A DNA stretch of 21,671 bases, taken from the NCBI GenBank assembly GCA_046715235.1, contig JBKJZO010000057.1, positions 1-21,671 of the forward strand, read 5' to 3'. Below, one piece after another: positions 1-7,627 of the stretch (position 1 is its first letter; every line of letters begins with the position of its first letter). A program made the position numbers and the translations under genes. Below the pieces are notes generated by a model. The model was given only the letters and a program-made list of their open reading frames with translations, did no database searches and was not told the origin of the DNA. The stretch comes from JBKJZO01 sp046715235. GTDB lineage: Bacteria; Actinomycetota; Actinomycetes; BP-191.

Positions 1-75
1 CAGCGAGTACTTGCGGCCCCAGTTGAGCACGAACTTGATCGGCTGCGGGACCTCGACCTGGTCGCTCAGACCCAT
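1..75 (-). CDS. nuoB: NADH-quinone oxidoreductase subunit B, second copy (N-terminal fragment, cut by window edge)
   Basis: Only the first 25 codons are visible, starting with ATG at 73-75 and reading MGLSDQVEVPQPIKFVLNWG and onward. The ATG lies within the last codons of the upstream nuoA copy, a 10-base overlap of the kind also seen between the first nuoA and nuoB (MGLEEK) in this window. The N-terminus differs clearly from the first NuoB. The KFVLNWGRKYSL stretch is what I know from the second, divergent NuoB of actinobacteria with two complex I loci. NuoB carries the N2 iron-sulphur cluster that passes electrons to quinone, but the cysteine ligands lie outside the window. The assignment therefore rests on the N-terminus and on the nuoA-nuoB order. 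Confidence 0.75.
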   Translation of the reverse strand, partial: MGLSDQVEVPQPIKFVLNWGRKYSL

Positions 76-440
76 TCGAGCACCTTTTTCTTCCAGGCGT
101 AGAGCAGGCCGACCGCGAGGAAGCCGATGAAGACGGCCATCTCGGCAAGTGCCAGCCCACCGAACCCCGGCTTGCTGAAGATCAGCGCCCAGGGGAACAG
201 GAACACGCTCTCGACGTCGAAAATGACGAAGAGGAACGCGAACACGTAGTAGCGGATCTGCGTCTGCGACCAGCCGACGCCGACCGGGTCGATGCCGCAC
301 TCGTAAGTGAGGAATTTCTCCGCACGCCGGGGCCGAGCGGGCCTGATCAGCCGGTTGGCCGTGAAGGCGACGGTGATGAAGAGGATGCCGGTGACGATCA
401 GGACGCCCACTGTCGTGTAGGGCCCGAAGTAGTCGGTCAT
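66..440 (-). CDS. nuoA: NADH-quinone oxidoreductase subunit A, second copy
   Basis: A 124-residue membrane subunit of complex I with three predicted membrane helices (about residues 10-30, 65-85 and 95-117). The family signature is present: the ECG loop (YECGIDP, near residue 48) and the acidic pair in FVIFDVESVFLFPWA (D75 and E77). NuoA sits at the junction of membrane and peripheral arms, beside the quinone cavity. The ATG at 438-440 has a GAGGGG ribosome site a few bases upstream. The gene is preceded by a 155-bp gap and overlaps the next gene, a second nuoB. It is clearly diverged from the first NuoA at 16063-16431 and is not a recent duplicate. Inference: it is the first gene of a second complex I-type locus. 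In some actinobacteria such loci lack the NADH-dehydrogenase genes nuoEFG; whether that holds here cannot be seen. Confidence 0.93.
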   Translation of the reverse strand: MTDYFGPYTTVGVLIVTGILFITVAFTANRLIRPARPRRAEKFLTYECGIDPVGVGWSQTQIRYYVFAFLFVIFDVESVFLFPWALIFSKPGFGGLALAEMAVFIGFLAVGLLYAWKKKVLEWV

Positions 441-595
441 CAGTCCCCTCGTCGGAGCGGCCGTACGGTCGACCCAGTGCAGGCCTCGGACGCCAGGCAG
501 GGCCCCCGGCGTCGGGTCATATTAGCCAGCCGCAAGGGCCCTGACCGAATTCGACAAGCCACTCGCCGCCAGGTCGCCGTAGCGCCCCTGGTGAC
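441..595 (-). promoter_or_regulatory. Intergenic leader of the second nuo locus, with weak promoter-like box
   Basis: This 155-bp gap separates the polyprenyl synthase stop from the second nuoA. Reading the minus strand there is a TAATAT box at 519-524 (4 of 6 to the -10 consensus), with only a poor -35 candidate (CGGTCA, 17 bases upstream). A 9-bp hairpin follows (separate entry). An imperfect 7-bp hairpin with one mismatch spans 572-596 at the synthase stop codon. No U-tract follows either hairpin. The gap is long enough for an independent promoter, but the elements are weak and transcription may simply continue from upstream. Confidence 0.3.
489..513 (-). terminator. 9-bp hairpin between polyprenyl synthase and second nuoA (terminator or leader structure)
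   Basis: On the minus strand GACGCCGGG pairs with CCTGGCGTC around a 7-base loop (one G-U pair). There is no U-tract. It lies about 83 bases after the upstream stop codon and about 50 bases before the second nuoA start. It could be a U-tract-less terminator of the kind proposed for actinobacteria, or a structure in the nuoA leader. Confidence 0.35.
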
Positions 596-1603
596 CTAAC
601 CGGTACGGGCGACGACGAAGTCGGCGAGCGCCTCCAGGGCGTCCCGCGCGGAGGTCGGCGGCAGGTCCGCCGCGATCGACTTGGCGCGGTCGGCGTACGA
701 GGCCAGCGTTGCCCGAGCGTCGGCCATCGCGGGGTGGTCACGCAGCAGCGCCAGCGCCTCGACGATGTCGTCCTCGGCAGCCGCCGAACCGGCGGACAGA
801 AGTGCCGTCAGGCGCTCGCCGCGCTCTCCCCCGCTCCTGAGGGCATAGAGCACCGGCAGCGTGCAGATGCCCTCGCGCAGGTCGGTGCCCGGCGTCTTGC
901 CCGAGTCACCGGTCTCGCTCGCCACGTCGATGATGTCGTCGGAGAGCTGGAACGCGCTGCCGATGACCTGGCCGTAGCGGGTGAGGACATCGACAACGGC
1001 TGCGTCAGCGCCCGACAGGAGAGCGCCTAGCCGCCCTGATGTAGCGATGAGGGAACCGGTCTTCTCGGCTACGACGCTGAGGTAGTGCTCGACGAGGTCG
1101 GCGCCCTCGACTGGCCCCACGGTCTCGCGGATCTGGCCCTCGCAGAGCACCGCGATCGTCTGCGCGAGAATCCGAGTCGGCTCGGTGCCCAGATCGGCGG
1201 TGATCTCCGACGCCCTGGCGAAGAGGAAGTCTCCGGTCAGGATCGCGATCGTGTTGTCCCAGCGGGAGTTAGCGCTCGGCGTACCGCGGCGCAGGGTCGC
1301 TTCGTCCATCACGTCGTCGTGGTAGAGCGTCGACAGGTGCGTGAGCTCGATGGCGACCGCGGCCGGGATGATGCCTTCAGCGTGCGGGTCGCCAAATTGG
1401 CTGGCGAGCAGGACGAGCAAGGGCCTGAACCGCTTGCCCCCCGCGTCGACCAGATAGCGCGACGCCTCGGTGACGAAGGGGTAGTTGCTCTTGACGGACT
1501 CGCGCAGCATCGTCTCGACGGCCTCGAGCCCCGAGCGGACATCCGCTTCGAGCGCCGAGTCGTGAAACTCGACACCAGCGACCCGCCGCGGTGTGTCAGT
1601 CAC
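596..1603 (-). CDS. Long-chain polyprenyl diphosphate synthase (menaquinone side chain)
   Basis: A trans-isoprenyl diphosphate synthase of 335 residues. It condenses isopentenyl diphosphate units into the all-trans chain that becomes the menaquinone tail. Both aspartate-rich motifs are intact: DDVMD (D96, D97, D100) and DDIID (D222, D223, D226). The substrate-binding GGKRFRP motif is at 55-61. The residue five places before the first motif is small (S91), which in this family fits long products, about hepta- to nonaprenyl; exact length cannot be read from sequence. The GTG start at 1601-1603 shares the GTGA overlap with the nuoN stop, so translation is probably coupled to the complex I operon. 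It resembles the GrcC/heptaprenyl synthase component II group. Context with menG, menJ and mqnC supports a menaquinone role over a carotenoid or other role. Confidence 0.93.
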   Translation of the reverse strand: MTDTPRRVAGVEFHDSALEADVRSGLEAVETMLRESVKSNYPFVTEASRYLVDAGGKRFRPLLVLLASQFGDPHAEGIIPAAVAIELTHLSTLYHDDVMDEATLRRGTPSANSRWDNTIAILTGDFLFARASEITADLGTEPTRILAQTIAVLCEGQIRETVGPVEGADLVEHYLSVVAEKTGSLIATSGRLGALLSGADAAVVDVLTRYGQVIGSAFQLSDDIIDVASETGDSGKTPGTDLREGICTLPVLYALRSGGERGERLTALLSAGSAAAEDDIVEALALLRDHPAMADARATLASYADRAKSIAADLPPTSARDALEALADFVVARTG

Positions 1604-3138
1604 CGGATGAACGTGCCCGCTTCATTGGCCACCCGGAGCAACGTGTCCGGCAGCACTCCGAGCGCGATCGTGGCAATCGCGGCGAGCCCGACGGCGGCTG
1701 CGGTGAGGACTCGCGGCGCGACGACCTCGGCGCCGCCCTCAACGGGTTCTTGGAAGAACATGAGTACGACGACGCGCGCGTAGAAGAACGCGGCCACCGC
1801 GCTGGTCACGACACCAACGATTGCCAGATAGGTCGCCCCGCCGTTGACCGCAGCGGAGAAGACCGCGAACTTCCCGACGAAACCACTGGTCAGCGGGATG
1901 CCGGCGAGTGCGAACAGGAAGAAGGTGAACAGGCCCGCGACCAGTGGAGATCTGCGGCCGAGGCCCTGCCACTGCGACAGGTGCGTCGCCTCACCGTTCG
2001 CGTCGCGGACCAGGGTGAGGATCGCGAACGCACCGATGACCGTGAAGCCGTAGGCGAGCAGGTAGAACATCGCAGCCGACAGACCGGCCCTGTTGGTCGC
2101 GGCGACACCGGTGAGGATGAACCCCGCGTGCGCCACGGACGAGTACGCGAGCATGCGCTTGACGTCGGTCTGGGTCACCGCGATGACAGCGCCGACGACC
2201 ATCGTCAGGACCGCGATCGCACCCACGCTAGGTCGCCATTCGGCGCGCAGGTCGTAGAACGGCACGAGCATGATGCGCAGGAGAGCGCCAAACCCGGCGA
2301 CCTTCGTGCACGCCGCCATGAGCGCCGTGACCGCGGTCGGTGCGCCTTGGTAGACGTCGGGCGTCCAGAAGTGGAAGGGCACGGCACCGACTTTGAACAG
2401 CAGCCCGACGCCGAGAAGTGCGAGTCCGGCGTACAGGAGCGCGTCATTCCTCCCCGGGGTCACCGCCGCGTCGTGCAGCGCGGTGAGCGAGACGCTGCCG
2501 GCGTAGCCGTAGAGCAGCGCGACGCCGTACAGGAAGAACGCCGACGAGTAAGCACCGAGAAGGAAGTACTTGACCGCGCTTTCCTGGCTCACCAGGCGGT
2601 GCCGTCGCGCCAGGCCGCACAGGAGGTAGAGCGGCAGGGAGAGCACCTCGAGCGCGATGAACATGACGATGAGGTTGTGCGCGGAGACGAAAAGCATCAT
2701 GCCGCCGACGGAGAACATCGTCAGCGAGTACATCTCGGTCTGCAGCGGGCGGATCTGCCCGCCGTTGCCGCTGGCCAGCTCGGCCGCCGTCTCGTGCGAG
2801 CGCTCGCCCATCACGAGCAAGGCGGTGGCGGCCAGAGCGAGGATCGCGCCCTGCAGGAACAGGGCGGGGCCGTCGGTAGCGACTGCGCCACTAGTGACGA
2901 TGGTCCGGGTGCCGGACAGCTTGACGACGTAGCCGAGCGCGACGAGCGAGCCGCCTAGGGCGACCACGAGACCGACGACGCGTCGCAACGCTGCCGGGGC
3001 AAACGCCTCGACGAGTACGCCGATCAGCGCGGCACCGAACACGACGAGCATCGGCGCGATGGCGTGGTAGGCGATCGACGGCGCCTGCAGCGGTGGCAGG
3101 TCCTGCACCGGCAGGAGCGCGAGGTCACCGGCGATCAT
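1600..3138 (-). CDS. nuoN: NADH-quinone oxidoreductase subunit N
   Basis: One of the three antiporter-like proton-pumping membrane subunits of complex I, 512 residues with about 14 hydrophobic segments. Family features include IALEVLSLPLYLL (conserved Glu in helix 5), FKVGAVPFHFWTPDVYQGAP (conserved Lys in the broken helix 7 region) and TDVKRMLAYSSVAHAGF (Lys in the helix 8 region). Length matches bacterial NuoN. The ATG at 3136-3138 overlaps the nuoM stop by one base (TGATG), with a GGGAG ribosome site six bases upstream. It is the last gene of the 14-gene operon, but the polyprenyl synthase begins inside its stop codon. Confidence 0.97.
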   Translation of the reverse strand: MIAGDLALLPVQDLPPLQAPSIAYHAIAPMLVVFGAALIGVLVEAFAPAALRRVVGLVVALGGSLVALGYVVKLSGTRTIVTSGAVATDGPALFLQGAILALAATALLVMGERSHETAAELASGNGGQIRPLQTEMYSLTMFSVGGMMLFVSAHNLIVMFIALEVLSLPLYLLCGLARRHRLVSQESAVKYFLLGAYSSAFFLYGVALLYGYAGSVSLTALHDAAVTPGRNDALLYAGLALLGVGLLFKVGAVPFHFWTPDVYQGAPTAVTALMAACTKVAGFGALLRIMLVPFYDLRAEWRPSVGAIAVLTMVVGAVIAVTQTDVKRMLAYSSVAHAGFILTGVAATNRAGLSAAMFYLLAYGFTVIGAFAILTLVRDANGEATHLSQWQGLGRRSPLVAGLFTFFLFALAGIPLTSGFVGKFAVFSAAVNGGATYLAIVGVVTSAVAAFFYARVVVLMFFQEPVEGGAEVVAPRVLTAAAVGLAAIATIALGVLPDTLLRVANEAGTFIR

Positions 3139-4658
3139 CAGTGGCTCCCGGTGGACAGCGTGGGCGCAGGGTCGGTCTGCTCGACGCGGGCCATGACCCG
3201 ATCGATTGCCGGCTCGATCACCTCGAGCGCAGGGCCGGGGAAGACACCGAGTACGACGATCATCGCCAGCACCGGGCCGATCACCACCCGCTCCCGCAGC
3301 GTCAGGTCGGGCAGCGCGCGGTTGGCTTCGACCGTGATCTCACCCTGCATCGTGCGCTGGTAGGCGATCAGGATGTAGAGCGCGGCGAGGATGATGCCGA
3401 ACGTCGCGATGACGCTGAGAGTCGGGTACCGCGTGTACGTGCCCAGCAGCACGAGGAATTCGCTGACGAAACCGTTGAGGCCCGGCAGGGCAAGGCTCGA
3501 CAGGCCTGCGACAAGGAACGTCGCCGCCAGCACCGGAACGACGGTGCGCAGCCCGCCGTACTCGGAGATCAGGCGCGTGTGCCGCCGCTCGTAGAGGAAG
3601 CCGATGATGAGGAAGAGCGCGCCGGTCGACAGACCGTGGTTGACCATGTAGAGAACAGCGCCGGAGAGGCTCTGGCTGGTGAAGGCGAACATGCCCATCA
3701 CGATGAAGCCCAGGTGCGCGATCGACGTGTAGGCGACGAGTCGCTTGATGTCCTTCTGCACGATCGCGACGAGGGCTCCGTAGAAGATGCCGATGACGCC
3801 GAGAATCATCATCGGGAGCGCGAAATCCTTCGCGGCATCAGGGAAGAGCGGGATCGAGTAGCGGAGGAATCCGAACGTCCCGATCTTGAGCAGCACACCG
3901 GCGAGGATGACGGACCCGCCGGTCGGTGCCTCGGTATGTGCGTCGGGCAGCCACGTGTGGAACGGGAACAACGGGACCTTGACCGCGAACGCGACGAAGA
4001 ACCCGAGGAAGAGCCACCGTTGCGTCGTCTCACTGACGCTGAGGGCGAGCCAGTCTTCGTAGGCGAACGAGCCAGGTCCGCCGCCGCGCCGCGTCAGGAA
4101 GTACATGGTCAGGATCGCGACGAGCATCAGCAGCCCGGCAAGCAGCGTGTAGAGGAAGAACTTGACTGCCGCGTAAACGCGCCGCTCGCCCCCCCAGACG
4201 CCGATGAGGAAGTACATCGGCACGAGCATCGCCTCGAAGAACACGTAGAACAGGAACACGTCGAGCGCGGCGAACACGCCGACCATCGCTGTCTCGAGGG
4301 CGAGCATGAGTACGAAGTAGCTCTTCACCCGGGTATCGACGTTCCACGAGCCCAACAGCACGATCGGGACCAGGAACGTCGTCAGCGCGATGAGCAGCAG
4401 CGCGACGCCGTCGACGCCGACGTGGTAGCTGATGCCGAACTGTTCGATCCACTCGTGTTTTTCGACTAGCTGGAACGGCTCGGTCGAGTGGCGGTCGTAC
4501 TGCGTCAGCATCGCCACCGTGAGCACGAAGGCGACCAACGAGAACGCGATCGCGACCTGCTTGGCCAGCGCGACGCGCTGACGTGGGACCGCCGACACGA
4601 CGAGGGCGCCGGCCAGCGGCACCACGCCGATCGCTGTGAGCCAGGGAAAGTCGCTCAT
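3138..4658 (-). CDS. nuoM: NADH-quinone oxidoreductase subunit M
   Basis: The middle antiporter-like proton-translocating subunit of complex I, 506 residues and strongly hydrophobic throughout. Key residues are visible: E142 in FYVFFEAMLVPMYFL (the essential membrane Glu of this subunit), the Lys in AFAVKVPLFPFHTWLPDAH, and QKDIKRLVAYTSIAHLGF. The start is the ATG at 4656-4658, two bases after the nuoL stop, with a GAGG ribosome site nine bases upstream. The open frame extends 65 codons further upstream, but that part is an Arg-rich shadow of nuoL and is excluded. Length fits the family (about 500). Confidence 0.97.
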   Translation of the reverse strand: MSDFPWLTAIGVVPLAGALVVSAVPRQRVALAKQVAIAFSLVAFVLTVAMLTQYDRHSTEPFQLVEKHEWIEQFGISYHVGVDGVALLLIALTTFLVPIVLLGSWNVDTRVKSYFVLMLALETAMVGVFAALDVFLFYVFFEAMLVPMYFLIGVWGGERRVYAAVKFFLYTLLAGLLMLVAILTMYFLTRRGGGPGSFAYEDWLALSVSETTQRWLFLGFFVAFAVKVPLFPFHTWLPDAHTEAPTGGSVILAGVLLKIGTFGFLRYSIPLFPDAAKDFALPMMILGVIGIFYGALVAIVQKDIKRLVAYTSIAHLGFIVMGMFAFTSQSLSGAVLYMVNHGLSTGALFLIIGFLYERRHTRLISEYGGLRTVVPVLAATFLVAGLSSLALPGLNGFVSEFLVLLGTYTRYPTLSVIATFGIILAALYILIAYQRTMQGEITVEANRALPDLTLRERVVIGPVLAMIVVLGVFPGPALEVIEPAIDRVMARVEQTDPAPTLSTGSH

Positions 4659-4660
4659 GG

Positions 4661-6622
4661 TCAGAGCCTCACCAGCAGCAGGGTTCCGACCAGCAGGACT
4701 GCTCCACCGAGCATGCCGAGCGCGTACGAGCGGACGAAGCCCGTTTGGATCCGGCGAAGCCGGCCGGAGCTTCCGCCGATGAGGGCCGCCGTGCCGTTGA
4801 CGACGCCGTCGACACCACGGCCGTCGACGAAGACCAGCGCCCGCGCGAGCCACTGGCCGGGACGCATGAAAACGCTCTCGTAGACCGTGTCGAAGTACAG
4901 CTTCTTGCGAGCCCAGGTGACCGGCGGGAGGACCGGTTCCGGCGCGACGATCGGGACGTCACGACTGGCGTAGCGGGTGAACGCGGCGTACGCGGCGGCG
5001 GCGATCAGGCCGACGGTGATCGCGGTGAGCAGCCAGGGGTTGACCGCCAGATCGTGGTGTTCGGCGTGACCCAACGTCGGCTCGAGCCACCGCGCGATCG
5101 GGCGGTTCTCGGCGTCGAAACCGCCGAGCAGCAGCCCTGCCAGAAGTGCTCCCACTGCAAGGAACGCGAGCGGGATCGTCATCACCCGCGGCGACTCGTG
5201 CGGGTGCACACTCTTGTCGAACCGCTCCGGGCCCCAGAACGTCATTGCCATCAGGCGCGTCATGTAGAACGCAGTGATTACGGCGCCGAGCAGCCCAAGC
5301 GCGTAGAGGACGTAGAAGCCGCCGTTCTGGGCGCCCTCGCCGAACGCGACTTCGAGGATCGCGTCCTTGGAGAAGAAGCCGGCAGCGGGCGGCAGGCCGA
5401 TGATCGCCAGCCAGCCGATGAAGAACGTCCAGTAGGTCCAGGGCATGTACTTGCGCAGCCCGCCCATCCGGCGCATGTCGGTTTCGTTGTGCACGCCATG
5501 CATGACCGAGCCGGCACCGAGGAACATCAGCGCCTTGAAGAAGCCGTGCGTCAGCAGGTGGAAGATGCCGAGCGCGTAGCCTGCGGGCCCGAGTCCGACG
5601 CCGATCATCATGTAGCCGATCTGGCTGATGGTGGAGTAGGCCAGCACCTTCTTGATGTCGTCCTGCGCACAGGCGATCACGCCGCCGATGAGCACGGTCG
5701 CGATGCCGATCGTCATCACCGCGGCGCGCGCGTTGGGCGAAGCGCTGAACAGAGGATAGGACCGCGCGACCAGATAGACGCCGGCGGTGACCATCGTCGC
5801 CGCGTGGATGAGTGCGGACGCCGGCGTCGGACCAGCCATCGCGTCGGGCAGCCACACATGCAGCGGGAACTGCGCGCTCTTGCCGCATGCTCCCAGCAGG
5901 AGAAGCAGGCTGATGGCTACGATCGTGCTGTTGTCCATCGCACCGACGGCTGCGAAAACCTGGTCGAAGCCAACAGCACCGACAGTCGCGAACATCGCCA
6001 TGACGGCGAGGCCGAGACCTACGTCACCGACCCGGTTGACGACGAACGCTTTCTTCGCCGCGGTGGCGTATTCGGGCACGTGCCCCCAGAAGCCGATGAG
6101 CAGCATCGACGCGAGACCGACGCCCTCCCATCCGACGTACAGGAGCAGATAGTTGTCGGCGAGGACGAGCAGCAGCATCGCCGCGATGAACAGGTTGAGA
6201 TAGGCGAAGAACCGGCGCCGGTCGTCGTCGTGCTCCATGTAGCCGATGGAGTAGACGTGCACCAACGTGCCGACGAAGGTGATCAGCAGCACGAAGCACG
6301 TCGACAACGGGTCGAGTAGCAGGCCGAACTCGACCTGCAGGTCACCGACCGGGATCCACGTGTAGAGCTGCTGCGTCAAGGCCCGCTCTTCGCCGCTGCG
6401 CCCCAGCAACTGCAGGAACATCGCCGCACCGAGCAGGAACGTGAACCCGGACACGCCGGTCGCGAGCAGGTGCCCCCACTTGTCGGACCGGCGTCCGGCG
6501 AACAACAGCACAGCCGACCCGAGAACCGGCGCAACGACCAGCAGCCACATCAGGTCGGCAGCGCCCGTCGCGGCATGCGCCGTCGCGGTGCCGCCTTCGG
6601 CCGCGAGTACGACGTCGATCAC
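4661..6622 (-). CDS. nuoL: NADH-quinone oxidoreductase subunit L
   Basis: The distal antiporter-like subunit of complex I, 653 residues. Membrane helices occur in the first 500 residues, followed by a polar stretch (about 540-600) that should be the long lateral helix, and a last hydrophobic segment (AVLLVGTLLLVRL). Family motifs: LLYVGWEGVGLASMLLIGFW with the conserved Glu, FPLHVWLPDAMAGPTPASAL, and QDDIKKVLAYSTISQIGYMM. The GTG at 6620-6622 is four bases after the nuoK stop; the ribosome site is weak (GGTGA), so translation probably depends on nuoK. Length is usual for NuoL and slightly above E. coli. Confidence 0.97.
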   Translation of the reverse strand: MIDVVLAAEGGTATAHAATGAADLMWLLVVAPVLGSAVLLFAGRRSDKWGHLLATGVSGFTFLLGAAMFLQLLGRSGEERALTQQLYTWIPVGDLQVEFGLLLDPLSTCFVLLITFVGTLVHVYSIGYMEHDDDRRRFFAYLNLFIAAMLLLVLADNYLLLYVGWEGVGLASMLLIGFWGHVPEYATAAKKAFVVNRVGDVGLGLAVMAMFATVGAVGFDQVFAAVGAMDNSTIVAISLLLLLGACGKSAQFPLHVWLPDAMAGPTPASALIHAATMVTAGVYLVARSYPLFSASPNARAAVMTIGIATVLIGGVIACAQDDIKKVLAYSTISQIGYMMIGVGLGPAGYALGIFHLLTHGFFKALMFLGAGSVMHGVHNETDMRRMGGLRKYMPWTYWTFFIGWLAIIGLPPAAGFFSKDAILEVAFGEGAQNGGFYVLYALGLLGAVITAFYMTRLMAMTFWGPERFDKSVHPHESPRVMTIPLAFLAVGALLAGLLLGGFDAENRPIARWLEPTLGHAEHHDLAVNPWLLTAITVGLIAAAAYAAFTRYASRDVPIVAPEPVLPPVTWARKKLYFDTVYESVFMRPGQWLARALVFVDGRGVDGVVNGTAALIGGSSGRLRRIQTGFVRSYALGMLGGAVLLVGTLLLVRL

Positions 6623-6626
6623 CGGC

Positions 6627-6926
6627 TCACCACTTCAACAGGTTGGCGTCGTCCACCGAGGCCGACTGCCTGGTGCGGAAGATGGTCACGATGATCGCCA
6701 GACCGACGACGACCTCGGCCGCGGCAACGACCATGACGAAGAACGCCATGATCTGGCCGTCGAGCTGACCGTGGACGCGCGAGAACGTCACGAGCGCGAG
6801 GTTGGTCGCGTTGAGCATCAGCTCGACGCACATGAAGACCACGATCGCGTTGCGACGGATGAGTACGCCGACCGCGCCGATACAGAAAAGGATGGCGCTG
6901 AGCATCAGGTAGTAGCCGGGGTTCAC
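6627..6926 (-). CDS. nuoK: NADH-quinone oxidoreductase subunit K
   Basis: A 99-residue, three-helix membrane subunit of complex I, equivalent to mitochondrial ND4L. The two membrane glutamates needed for proton pumping in this family are present at E35 (FMCVELMLNATNLAL) and E71 (VVAAAEVVVGLAI). The GTG start at 6924-6926 overlaps the nuoJ stop as GTGA, with GGGGGA close upstream. Length is the family norm. It lies between nuoJ and nuoL in standard order. Confidence 0.97.
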   Translation of the reverse strand: MNPGYYLMLSAILFCIGAVGVLIRRNAIVVFMCVELMLNATNLALVTFSRVHGQLDGQIMAFFVMVVAAAEVVVGLAIIVTIFRTRQSASVDDANLLKW

Positions 6927-7627
6927 TCGTCCCCCATGGTGTAGACGTCGGTGCCGTCGGTCGCCACGATCGCCGGCGTCAGTGCATCGTCGTCGTCGGC
7001 GAACACGCCGGGGCCCGCGTCGGGTGACGGGTGTTGTCCCTCGAACCGGCGAATCGACTGCTCACGTTGGCTCAGCCGCTTGGTCGTGCGCTCCTTGTGC
7101 GCGAGGACCATCGTGCCGACCGCGGCGACGATAAGCAGGGCGCTGGTGACTTCGAACGCGAATACGTAGTTGGTGAACAGCAGGCGGGCGATGCCCAGAA
7201 CGTTGCCGTCGGCGTTCGCAGCCGCCAATCCGGCTTCCGGCATGTCGAAGACGACCGGCCCGATCGCCGCTCCCAGCAGGGCGATGAAGGCGAGCCCGAG
7301 GAGGAGTGCTGCCGGTCGCTGAGCGCGCAGCGTTTCGGTGAGCGAATCGCTGCGGTCGACACCGACCAGCATGAGCACGAACAGGAAGAGAACCATGATC
7401 GCGCCGGTGTAGACGATGATCTGCACCGCAAACAGGAAGGGTGCTTCGAGCAGCAGATAGCAGACGGCCAGGCAGAAGAAGTCGGCCACCAGGAAGAGCG
7501 CACCGTGCACCGCGTTCTTGGACACCACCATCGCCAGCGCCGCGAGTACGGCGATCGGTGCGAGCAGCCAGAACGTGACGACTTCGGCTGTGCCGCCACC
7601 CGCCGACGCTGCGAGAACGCTACCCAC
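6923..7627 (-). CDS. nuoJ: NADH-quinone oxidoreductase subunit J
   Basis: A membrane subunit of complex I (ND6 equivalent), 234 residues with five hydrophobic segments. The conserved helix 3 region reads FAVQIIVYTGAIMVLFLFV; in structures it holds the pi-bulge that changes with turnover. I chose the GTG at 7625-7627, which overlaps the nuoI stop by eight bases (GTGGGTAG) and gives an N-terminus like other actinobacterial NuoJ (short linker, then a helix from about residue 20). The frame stays open 30 codons further upstream, but that part is Arg- and Pro-rich and overlaps nuoI. The last 45 or so residues form a polar, acidic tail (FADDDDALTPAI) beyond the final helix. The upstream ribosome site is weak. 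Confidence 0.93.
   Translation of the reverse strand: MGSVLAASAGGGTAEVVTFWLLAPIAVLAALAMVVSKNAVHGALFLVADFFCLAVCYLLLEAPFLFAVQIIVYTGAIMVLFLFVLMLVGVDRSDSLTETLRAQRPAALLLGLAFIALLGAAIGPVVFDMPEAGLAAANADGNVLGIARLLFTNYVFAFEVTSALLIVAAVGTMVLAHKERTTKRLSQREQSIRRFEGQHPSPDAGPGVFADDDDALTPAIVATDGTDVYTMGDE

Noticed and set aside
546..553. CGAATTCG palindrome upstream of the second nuoA
   Set aside because: Short, and its flanks do not extend the symmetry; insufficient to call an operator.
1591..2958. Long plus-strand open frame (455 codons) opposite nuoN
   Set aside because: Its translation is rich in Arg, Glu, Asp, His and Gln with no domain or hydrophobic core. It is the expected antisense shadow of a GC-rich membrane-protein gene.
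3093..4469. Long plus-strand open frame (458 codons) opposite nuoM
   Set aside because: Same charged, low-complexity composition caused by the reverse complement of Leu/Val/Ala codons. The nuoM protein on the other strand is unambiguous.
4745..6319. Long plus-strand open frame (524 codons) opposite nuoL
   Set aside because: Antisense shadow with the same composition; no start context or family resemblance.
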